Source of the DNA: Clostridiales bacterium | GTDB taxonomy: Bacteria > Bacillota > Clostridia > Peptostreptococcales > NVVX01 | Assembly (NCBI GenBank): GCA_021129785.1 | Contig: JAJOKQ010000043.1 | Location: 1 to 20,134, forward strand | Length of the DNA: 20,134 nt | Direction of reading: 5' to 3' | In this document: in pieces, positions 14,044-20,134 of the stretch | Layout: every line of letters begins with the position of its first letter | Position numbering within the stretch: position 1 is the first letter of the stretch | Notes under the pieces: model-generated | Database searches by the model: none | The model's input: only the letters and a program-made list of their open reading frames with translations | Told to the model about the DNA's origin: nothing | Position numbers and translations under genes: made by a program

Positions 14044-14150
14044 TTTATCTATATGTTTTAGAGTCAAGACTCCCACTTCTTCAAGTGGGAATTTCCAAGG
14101 GGGTAGAATCCCCGTTCCCCGATGTTCAGCATAGCTGGACGAGTTCACTC
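14044..14150 (-). repeat. Repeat copy C (IS200/IS605 right-end / omega-RNA-like, ~107 bp)
   Basis: Same unit and same orientation as copies A and D, opposite to B. The core from TTTTAGAGTCAAGACTCCC to the shared boundary GAGTTCACTC is identical by eye to the other full copies; the AT-rich edge is shortened by 3-5 bases (TTTATCTATATG instead of the longer form). It lies between the end of the polyamine cluster and scpB. The 80 bases between it and scpB (14151-14231) hold no gene that I can recognise. Confidence 0.8.
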
Positions 14151-14231
14151 TGAAATTCTCTCTTCACTTCATCCCAAATTCATCCACCATTTTCTGTTCT
14201 TAACATTTGAAATCCCCTTAGAATAATGTAT

Positions 14232-14792
14232 TCACTTACTAAAAATATCCTTAATCTCATTTTCTGTTTCAGTTAAAAGGTCAAGTTCATTTATTTCTGG
14301 CAATTCTTCCAAAGAATTTAATCCAAACATTTTTAAAAAGTGAATGCTTGTTCCATACAAAATAGGTCTACCTGTTTTTTTAAGCCGTCCTCTTTCTTCA
14401 ATCAACCCTTTTTCATTTAATGTGTGTATAGACTTGTCACACTTAACTCCTCTAATTACCTCAATTTCTACTTTTGTCACTGGCTGCTTATACGCAATAA
14501 TTGACAAAGTCTCTAGCGTTGCACGGGTTAGTCCCTTCCTTTGACTAGGTTCTAATAGTTCTTTTACGTATTCGTAGTGTTTAGGTTTAGTGGTCAATTG
14601 ATAGTATTCATCCATTTTTATTATCTGCAAACCTCTTTTTTCATAGCTAAATTCATCAATCATTTCTTTAATTGCAATTTTAACTTCTTCACTCTCGGCA
14701 CCAAGAAGTTTACATAATTCTTTTATTGACAACGGTTCTGCCCAGGCAAATAGCAAAGCCTCAATAATTCCTTTGATCTCATCTCTATCCAT
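14232..14792 (-). CDS. scpB: Segregation and condensation protein B
   Basis: Winged-helix (kleisin-associated) partner of the SMC-ScpA complex that condenses and separates chromosomes. The 186-residue protein has the family N-terminus (IKGIIEALLFAWAEPLSIKELCKLL), the hallmark LSIIAYKQPVTKVEIEVIRG (about 101-120) and the C-terminal GRPILYGTSIHFLKMFGLNSLEELPE. ATG 14792 is chosen because GGAGTG lies six bases upstream; a longer frame starting at 14822 encodes an unconserved NNNYYWSDN leader. In most Firmicutes scpB directly follows scpA; here the tungstate permease and a broken ATPase gene separate them, so scpB may depend on its own weak promoter or on read-through. Confidence 0.92.
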   Translation of the reverse strand: MDRDEIKGIIEALLFAWAEPLSIKELCKLLGAESEEVKIAIKEMIDEFSYEKRGLQIIKMDEYYQLTTKPKHYEYVKELLEPSQRKGLTRATLETLSIIAYKQPVTKVEIEVIRGVKCDKSIHTLNEKGLIEERGRLKKTGRPILYGTSIHFLKMFGLNSLEELPEINELDLLTETENEIKDIFSK

Positions 14793-14818
14793 ATTATCAC
14801 TCCAATAATAATTGTTAT

Positions 14819-15192
14819 TCATTTATTTTCGCGACCCATTCGGCTCACTTCATCTACTAGATAGGTTACATTTCCGAAAGATACGGTCTCTGGCTTGCAT
14901 AGGTTATTTCTTTTTGTCTCTCATCATTTAATTATACCTCGCCGTACGTAACTTTGCCGTACGAACTTTTAGTAAGCCCTGCAATAATCTTAAGAAGAGT
15001 AGTTTTTCCTGCTCCGTTTGGCCCAATTAATCCATATATCTTGTTAGCTTCGAATCTGAACTTATCAAATTGTAAAACAGGTTGCATCTTTTTTATTCTC
15101 TTTTTTACAAAGCCATTATACACGCTTACACTCATTTCATATTCTTTTACTAGTGATTTTAACTGAATATTGTCTTCTCTCCCCCATAACAT
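14819..15192 (-). pseudogene. Broken tungstate ABC transporter ATPase gene (tupC remnant)
   Basis: The frame overlaps the tupB end and encodes an ABC ATPase N-terminus with an intact Walker A, YGLIGPNGAGKTTLLKIIAGL. It ends in GKVTYGEV and a TAA at 14932-14934. The same frame then continues beyond the stop as LNDERQKEITYASQRPYL, which is the expected next segment (Q-loop region), and a further shift leads to SFGNVTYL...MGRENK before scpB begins. So the gene carries a premature stop, at least one frameshift and a large 3' deletion removing the signature motif, Walker B and H-loop. The start is unclear: ATG 15192 lacks a ribosome binding site, whereas ATT 15168 has GGGGGAGAG before it. A transporter cannot work with this ATPase. 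Confidence 0.75.
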
Positions 15193-15865
15193 AGGTATAA
15201 AGAATTGAATTAGTAATAAATGAAATAAGAAGAAGTACAATCCCCATGGCAATTGATGTTGAGTAATTACCCATGCTATGATTCATTGCTATAAATGTAG
15301 TCATTACTCTTGTATGCCCTTTAATATTTCCGCCTACAATCATTACCGCACCCACTTCTGAAATAGCTCTTCCAAAACCTGTTGCAATTGCAACAAGCAT
15401 TGTAACTTTCAATTCTTTTATTAACAAAAAAAGCATATCTATCTTATTACCTCCAAGAGTTTTGCAGATATCATTTACTTCCTTACCTCTTTCTTTAGAA
15501 CTGTTAAATATTATCCCTATAATGATTGGTGTTACTAACAAAGTCTGAGCTAATATCATACCAGTAGTTGAAAAAATCAAGCCAAAACTTCCTAAAGGTC
15601 CTCTTCTTGAAATCATTATAGCAACAACTAACCCCACCACAACAGGAGGCAAGCTCATGGATGTGTATAAAATTCTGCCCACAAAATTTTTATATTTAAA
15701 ATTATTAAGCCCTAAAATAAAGCCTAACGGGACTCCAAAAAAAGTTGCAATTATTGTAGATGTAAATGAAACATATATTGATAAAAATATTATCGAATAG
15801 AGTTGCTTATCTCCACTAAGTAGTAATTTAAATGCTTCAATCATACCATTTAGTATGTATTCCAT
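15137..15865 (-). CDS. tupB: Tungstate (or molybdate) ABC transporter permease, probably orphaned
   Basis: A 242-residue integral membrane protein with about six helices and the binding-protein-dependent permease signature: the conserved EAA-type loop ICKTLGGNKIDMLFLLIKEL (about 133-152) and the GFGRAISEVGAVMIVGGNI stretch near 163-181, which is characteristic of TupB. Early helices include LPPVVVGLVVAIMIS. The ATG at 15865 has a strong GGAGGGGG ribosome binding site. Tungstate is a cofactor metal of aldehyde:ferredoxin and formate oxidoreductases, so the transporter suits an anaerobe. However tupA (binding protein) is not upstream, where scpA lies instead, and tupC downstream is broken, so this permease is probably useless unless a second tup locus exists. 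Reading frame integrity suggests the loss is recent. Confidence 0.82.
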   Translation of the reverse strand: MEYILNGMIEAFKLLLSGDKQLYSIIFLSIYVSFTSTIIATFFGVPLGFILGLNNFKYKNFVGRILYTSMSLPPVVVGLVVAIMISRRGPLGSFGLIFSTTGMILAQTLLVTPIIIGIIFNSSKERGKEVNDICKTLGGNKIDMLFLLIKELKVTMLVAIATGFGRAISEVGAVMIVGGNIKGHTRVMTTFIAMNHSMGNYSTSIAMGIVLLLISFITNSILYTYVMGERRQYSVKITSKRI

Positions 15866-15906
15866 TGTCCCCCTCCATTCTCTATATCATAAATTATGTG
15901 CTATTT

Positions 15907-16644
15907 TTATCGAACTTCATTTAGCTCTAGTACAATGTCATTAAAACACGAATCTTGATATGCATTAATTTTCTCTAGCTTTATTAATTCTAAAATAGCT
16001 AAAAAAATAGTGATTACTTCTCCTATACTATTTGATGCTAAAAAAAAATGATTGAACTTTAAAGTTTTAGATTTTTTTAATAAATCAAGTATTATCTCAG
16101 TTTTTTCAGCTACTGTGAATGTATCTTTTTTAAGTTGTCGTATGTCCTCCCTAAAATCTTTTGTTTTGTACTTTTTTTTAATAATTCTTTCAAAAGACGA
16201 AAAGATATCTTGCATAGTTGTATTGCTAAAATACTCATCTTTGTCATTTTGAATTAATTCATCTTTTAGCTTACAAAAAACTTTGTCATACTCTTTTTTA
16301 CGTTCTTTCAAACTCTCTGAAACCATTTTGTATTTTTTGTATTCTAGTAGCTTTCTAATCAATTCATTTCTTGGATCAGCTTCTTCAAACTCAAGTTGTT
16401 CGCCTTCATCTAATTCAACTGGTAGGAGCATTTTCGATTTAATTTCTAGTAATCTTGCAGCTAGGACTAGAAATTCACTTGTGCTGTCTAGGTCTAGCTC
16501 GTCCATAGCAAGTACATGTTCAACATACTGTTTTGTTATTTCATGAATAGGTATATCATATATATCTACTTTGTTTTTTTCGATAAGGTGAAATAGCAGA
16601 TCAAAAGGGCCTTCAAATGATTCGATTTTTATTTTATAATCCAT
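15907..16644 (-). CDS. scpA: Segregation and condensation protein A (kleisin)
   Basis: Kleisin subunit that closes the SMC ring. The 245-residue protein starts with the invariant FEGPFDLLFHLIEKNKVDIYDIPI segment (about 8-31), continues with ITKQYVEHV and DLDSTSEFLVLAARLLEIKSKMLLP, then a charged acidic middle, and ends with a winged-helix C-terminus containing IGEVITIFLAILELIKL. ATG 16644 is chosen because it sits one base after the protease stop codon (TGATATG), implying translational coupling; the in-frame extension to 16677 lies inside the protease gene. It is followed after 41 bases by tupB rather than scpB, an unusual gap in a normally tight pair. Confidence 0.92.
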   Translation of the reverse strand: MDYKIKIESFEGPFDLLFHLIEKNKVDIYDIPIHEITKQYVEHVLAMDELDLDSTSEFLVLAARLLEIKSKMLLPVELDEGEQLEFEEADPRNELIRKLLEYKKYKMVSESLKERKKEYDKVFCKLKDELIQNDKDEYFSNTTMQDIFSSFERIIKKKYKTKDFREDIRQLKKDTFTVAEKTEIILDLLKKSKTLKFNHFFLASNSIGEVITIFLAILELIKLEKINAYQDSCFNDIVLELNEVR

Positions 16645-16645
16645 A

Positions 16646-17272
16646 TCAAACACCAAATGTAAAATGTACAAAAACAATCAATATATCAAATAGATAATTT
16701 ACTATTGGAAATAATATGTTACTAATAGTACCTGTAAAAAGCAATGCTAATAAAATAAAATAAGAATATTTCTCATATTTATATACTGTATATTCCCATT
16801 TTTCTGGCACTACTGAAAGTAAAATTTTAGAACCATCTAAAGGTGGAATTGGTAGCATATTGAATATTGCAAGTACTAAGTTTATCATAATCCCATTTAC
16901 AATAATTCTAACAGCTAATTCACTGAGTTGAAATTGCAAGACTAGTCCTAGAGTAATTGCCAAAATAATTGCTAATAGAATATTTGTAAGCGGTCCAGCT
17001 ATTGAAACATATAACATCCCAAGTTTTCTATTATTAAAATAATTAGGGTTAACTGGTACAGGTTTAGCCCATCCAAACCCTGCAAAAATAAGCATTAAGA
17101 ATCCAACTATATCAATATGTGCAATTGGATTTAGTGTGAGCCGTCCATTGTTTTTTGCTGTAGGGTCTCCAAGTAAATATGCTACATATCCGTGCGCAAA
17201 CTCGTGAAATGTAATAGCAAAAAGTATTCCGGGCAGTACAAGTAAAATTCTGTTTATATCAAATTGTAACAT
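16646..17272 (-). CDS. Site-2 protease family (M50) membrane metalloprotease
   Basis: A 208-residue integral membrane zinc protease. The first helix carries HEFAH (His23, Glu24, His27), the zinc-binding HExxH motif with its catalytic glutamate, and the third zinc ligand is Asp146 in NMLPIPPLDGSKIL. Four to six hydrophobic helices surround the site; NGRLTLNPIAHID and GWAKPVPVNPNYF are typical of the short YwhC/Rip group that lacks a PDZ domain. Such proteases cut substrates in the membrane, such as anti-sigma factors, but the target is unknown. The ATG at 17272 begins one base after the stop codon of the large upstream gene, whose last codons contain its AAAGGGG ribosome binding site. Confidence 0.9.
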   Translation of the reverse strand: MLQFDINRILLVLPGILFAITFHEFAHGYVAYLLGDPTAKNNGRLTLNPIAHIDIVGFLMLIFAGFGWAKPVPVNPNYFNNRKLGMLYVSIAGPLTNILLAIILAITLGLVLQFQLSELAVRIIVNGIMINLVLAIFNMLPIPPLDGSKILLSVVPEKWEYTVYKYEKYSYFILLALLFTGTISNILFPIVNYLFDILIVFVHFTFGV

Positions 17273-17273
17273 A

Positions 17274-19886
17274 TTATTCCCCTTTCATTTTAGCAAATGC
17301 TTTAGCAGCAAATTCAATTTCTTTGCTGTTAGTTCTTAAAAATCCTTTTACTTTAGCTTCGGTCACATCATCTATAATTTGTTTATAGACAGGTCCCGGT
17401 TTAATACCTAACTTCATTAAATCTTTACCTGTGACACTTATTTTAGTGTTTCTTAGCTTATTATAATAATGAAGCAAATTGTTTTGTGCCAAGGAATTAT
17501 CACAATCATTATAATAGAATATAATGGTTTCAGGTTTAAAGGGTTTTAGTGTCTTGTATAGTTGAAATAAATCAACGTTAGTTTTACTTAGAAATCCATA
17601 AATTTTATCCTTTTTTTTCATTGCTTCGACTACTTGTCCTTCATGTACTTTAATTCCCGTAAAATAATTAAGAATAAACGGCAATTCATCAACAGCAATA
17701 TTACTTATTGTTTGCATAATAATTATTAACTGTTTATCTACCGAAATTTTATCATTTCCTAATATTTTGTATATACTAGTGTCAATATTAGCAACTTTTT
17801 TTATAATTCTATCATTTATCTTAAACTTAGGATGAATAGATTCAAGTATTTTGAAATCTCTAAACAGTTCCAAGCTCTTACATGCATTTTTTTCTCTTAG
17901 TATATATGTGATTTCTTCTCTCACTCTATCACTACTAAGTTTTTGTATCAACCCATCTTTCACCGCTTGTTTAATAAAGCTTTTACTCTCAACCTCAATT
18001 TCAAAATTATATCTCGTTGCAAATCTTATTGCTCTAAAAATTCTAGTAGGATCTTCAATGAAGCTTAAGTTATAGAGAACTCTAATTACTCCTTTGTTAA
18101 GATCATTTAGCCCTCCAAAAAAATCTATTAATCTACCATACTGTTTTTTGTTAAGAGCAACTGCCATACAATTTATTGTAAAGTCTCGTCTAAATAGATC
18201 ACTCCAGATAGTGCTTTTCTCAACTTTTGGTAGCGCACCTGGGTATTCATAATATTCACGCCTTGCGGAAACAATATCTATTGAAAGACCATCTTCTAGA
18301 GTTATCACAGCAGTAGAAAATTTTTCGTGTTCTACGACTTCTCCGCCTAAAACTTCCGCTAATTTGTGAGCAAAGTTAATGCCATCACCATCTATAACAA
18401 AATCAATATCCCAATTTGGTGCATCTAGAAACAAATCTCTAACAAACCCTCCTACAACGTACACATTAGAACTTAATGCATCTCCAACTTCCCCAGCTAT
18501 GGCAAGTATTTTTTTCATTCTTGCAGGTAGTTTTTCAATCAAATCTGTAGCGTCTATTTCATCGTCTGACAAATTAAACGTTTTTTTATACCAATAAGGA
18601 TGGTTTTTACCATACAATACTCTTAACATATCTGTTCTTGTAACAATCCCAATTATTATATCATTTTCTACAACGGGGAGTCTTCCTATGTTGTTTTGCA
18701 CTAGAATTTTATTAATCTCATTTACTGGTGTTTCTGGTTTTATCGTTTTAACTTGCCTAGTCATAAATCCTTTAACAGGCGCATGTTCTAAGTTATGTAC
18801 AATTGCTTTATCTACATCTGTTCTAGAAATAATCCCAACTACTTGAGTTTCGTTTAGTACTGGCATTCCAGTATGTCCATACCTTAGCATAATTTTGTTT
18901 ACTTTCCCAACTGTCATATGGTCATATACAACTTTTACTGGTGCACTCATGATTTCTATTGCTGTCATTTGAAACTTAATATGTTGTCTCAATGATAAAA
19001 TCAGTTGTTCTTTAACAACAAGTACTTCGCCATTTTTTATAGTAGCCGAAGCAGCTTTGTTATGCCCTCCTCCATGAAACTGTTTTAAAACAAGAGGAAC
19101 ATTAATTTCATCAGGTATGCTCCTGCCAACAATATAACATCTATTTAGCATTTTAACTACTAAGAATATAGCATCACAATTTTGTATTTGAATTATTTTT
19201 TCTGCCATTGTTCCTAACTCACCAACATAACTGTCGTTTTCAGCGGTAGCTATTATTACGCTATAACCATTTATTTCGTGTTTTATTGTATTTTTGATGA
19301 GCTTTTCAAATAATTGATTATGTTCATCACTTAAAGTAGTTATCAAATGCTCGTTAACTATTTGTAAGTTCGCACCCTTTTTTAGTAAATAAGCAATAAT
19401 TTCTGCATCATGATAAGTTGTATGAGAGAAAGTCAAACAGTTTGTATCTGAATAAATTCCTAGGGCAAATAACGTGGCTTCAAAAATTGTAATTTCAATA
19501 TTTTTTTCTATAATTTCTTCAAGTAAAATTGTTGTACAAGCCCCATAAAACAAAATGGTTTTACTAGCTTTCTCTATTGTATTTTCAGTAATCGGGTGAT
19601 GATCGTATATTGTAATAGGAACTTCACTACCAATTAATTCTTTAAATTTACCAATTCTTTTATGTGAGTTAACATCAGTAATAAACAACTCAGTAATGTC
19701 TTCTATTTTTGCACTTTTTGCACTTTTAACTGACAGCACATTTTTATACATACTTACAAATTTCTTAACTTCTTCACCTACTTTGCCTGTAAAAAACAAA
19801 GTTGAATCAGGGTGAAGCTTGGAACAAGCTACCATGCTAGCTAAACCATCGAAATCAATGTTTTGATGACTTATAATTGCTTTCAT
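17274..19886 (-). CDS. DHH / CBS-pair / poly(A)-polymerase-head fusion protein, CCA-adding-like
   Basis: An 870-residue multidomain protein. Domains in order: a DHH phosphoesterase (about 1-300) with DFDG at 11-14, DVNSHKR at 71-77, DHH at 95-97 and GGGHNKAAS at 272-280; two CBS modules (about 311-430); and a class II nucleotidyltransferase head (about 455-600) with VVGGFVRD at 477-484, the metal-binding DIDFVID (Asp493, Asp495) and RRDFTINCMA. RNA-binding helices follow (GVIRVL...DPTRIFRAIRFATRY). Fusions of this type are known in Clostridia and Thermotogae; they may pair CCA-adding or poly(A) synthesis with nuclease or phosphoesterase activity on RNA or a nucleotide second messenger, sensed by CBS. 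The ATG at 19886 has a strong GAGGTGGTG site. Confidence 0.9.
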   Translation of the reverse strand: MKAIISHQNIDFDGLASMVACSKLHPDSTLFFTGKVGEEVKKFVSMYKNVLSVKSAKSAKIEDITELFITDVNSHKRIGKFKELIGSEVPITIYDHHPITENTIEKASKTILFYGACTTILLEEIIEKNIEITIFEATLFALGIYSDTNCLTFSHTTYHDAEIIAYLLKKGANLQIVNEHLITTLSDEHNQLFEKLIKNTIKHEINGYSVIIATAENDSYVGELGTMAEKIIQIQNCDAIFLVVKMLNRCYIVGRSIPDEINVPLVLKQFHGGGHNKAASATIKNGEVLVVKEQLILSLRQHIKFQMTAIEIMSAPVKVVYDHMTVGKVNKIMLRYGHTGMPVLNETQVVGIISRTDVDKAIVHNLEHAPVKGFMTRQVKTIKPETPVNEINKILVQNNIGRLPVVENDIIIGIVTRTDMLRVLYGKNHPYWYKKTFNLSDDEIDATDLIEKLPARMKKILAIAGEVGDALSSNVYVVGGFVRDLFLDAPNWDIDFVIDGDGINFAHKLAEVLGGEVVEHEKFSTAVITLEDGLSIDIVSARREYYEYPGALPKVEKSTIWSDLFRRDFTINCMAVALNKKQYGRLIDFFGGLNDLNKGVIRVLYNLSFIEDPTRIFRAIRFATRYNFEIEVESKSFIKQAVKDGLIQKLSSDRVREEITYILREKNACKSLELFRDFKILESIHPKFKINDRIIKKVANIDTSIYKILGNDKISVDKQLIIIMQTISNIAVDELPFILNYFTGIKVHEGQVVEAMKKKDKIYGFLSKTNVDLFQLYKTLKPFKPETIIFYYNDCDNSLAQNNLLHYYNKLRNTKISVTGKDLMKLGIKPGPVYKQIIDDVTEAKVKGFLRTNSKEIEFAAKAFAKMKGE

Positions 19887-19914
19887 TTGTACACCACCTC
19901 GTTAATGATAACTA

Positions 19915-19943
19915 ATTATACCACAACTAGCTTGTTCAGCCAA
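19915..19943 (-). promoter_or_regulatory. Promoter of the cca-like / protease / scpA operon
   Basis: TTGGCT (19938-19943) and a perfect TATAAT (19915-19920) with a 17-base spacer on the minus strand, leaving a leader of about 25 bases with GAGGTGGTG. The -35 overlaps the T tract of the terminator just upstream. Confidence 0.65.
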
Positions 19944-19973
19944 AAAAAAGATGCTTACATAAGTATAAGTATC
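19942..19973 (-). terminator. Rho-independent terminator of an upstream minus-strand gene
   Basis: On the minus strand GATACTTA (19973-19966) pairs with TAAGCATC (19957-19950), with one mismatch, an 8-base loop and a run of eight T. It would end a transcript arriving from beyond the right edge of the window, directly before the promoter at 19915. Confidence 0.65.
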
Positions 19974-20079
19974 CATTAGGTTAATTTGAGTTGATTTATG
20001 AAATTAAATAAAAGCAAGACCCGTTTGACTCACTTCGGTCGGGCGTGTAGTAATAGGTCAGAGTTTAAACGCTGACTTG

Positions 20080-20134
20080 TTTATCTTTCTATTATGTTTT
20101 AGAGTCAAGACTCCCACTTCTTCAAGTGGGAATT
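20080..20134 (-). repeat. Repeat copy D (partial; cut by window end)
   Basis: The AT-rich edge TTTATCTTTCTATTATG and the core through TCAAGTGGGAATT match copies A-C, so a fourth full unit probably continues past the right edge. Same orientation as A and C. Between this copy and the terminator (19974-20079) I see no gene, only the short motif discussed in the findings. Confidence 0.78.

Noticed and set aside
10585..14150. Composite transposon formed by inverted repeat copies B and C around the polyamine cluster
   Set aside because: No transposase lies inside, IS200/IS605-type ends do not move segments this way, and the DUF2953 fragment inside keeps the orientation it would have beside scpB.
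14232..14822. scpB start at 14822
   Set aside because: The 10 extra residues are unconserved and no ribosome binding site precedes them, unlike ATG 14792.
19985..20079. tRNA or other RNA gene before copy D
   Set aside because: There is a short dyad (GTCAG...CTGAC) but no cloverleaf arms, T-loop or CCA-like end.
5559..20134. CRISPR array
   Set aside because: The repeats are ~110 bp, 3.5-6 kb apart and in both orientations, with genes between; there are no short regular spacers and no cas genes.

Overview
The window is AT-rich, densely packed DNA from a low-GC, probably anaerobic, spore-forming member of the Clostridia. The evidence for this is a 2-oxoacid:ferredoxin oxidoreductase beta subunit, a carboxyltransferase-type oxaloacetate decarboxylase alpha subunit, a LexA box of the Gram-positive type, strong AGGAGG-type ribosome binding sites, a DHH/CBS/poly(A)-polymerase fusion protein and a DUF2953-type gene start near scpB. 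Genus and species cannot be named from the sequence alone.

Layout, mostly on the minus strand. 1-780: 5'-truncated korB view (the gene runs off the left edge), preceded by a 28-codon stump that looks like the start of korD; korA is missing between them. 822-872: long hairpin. 916-2307: oadA/pycB-like carboxyltransferase. 2463-3654: rluB plus a GNAT acetyltransferase, with a good promoter. 3786-5341: SOS-controlled Y-family DNA polymerase with a small downstream partner; a LexA box precedes it. 5559-5926: repeat copy A joined to the tail of a frameshifted FAD-oxidoreductase-like pseudogene. 5954-9939: four-gene efflux operon (adaptor, ATPase, permease, Yip1 protein) resembling Bacillus yknXYZ plus yknW. 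10051-10452: MazG-like pyrophosphohydrolase. 10585-10911: repeat copy B joined to the first 70 codons of a DUF2953 gene. 11138-13951, plus strand: a cupin regulator followed by speH(speD)-speE-speB, the spermidine branch. 14044-14150: repeat copy C. 14232-19886: cca-like fusion, site-2 protease, scpA, orphan tungstate permease tupB, broken tupC, scpB. 20080-20134: repeat copy D, cut by the window end.

The most notable structure is a ~110-bp repeat present four times in 20 kb (one cut by the edge), with two nested hairpins. It looks like the right end plus omega-RNA-like scaffold of an IS200/IS605-type element, without any tnpA or tnpB here. Two of the copies sit exactly where a gene breaks off. 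Together with the lost korA, the decayed tupC, the pseudogene and the split scpAB and scpB-DUF2953 neighbourhoods, the window shows a genome in active rearrangement and decay around housekeeping genes.

Functional units: SpeB makes putrescine from agmatine, SpeH makes decarboxylated SAM and SpeE joins them to spermidine; the cupin regulator with a palindromic operator probably senses the pool. ScpA and ScpB are the SMC partners in chromosome segregation. The LexA-controlled polymerase is a translesion enzyme. The adaptor/ATPase/permease/Yip1 set is an envelope export or peptide-protection system.
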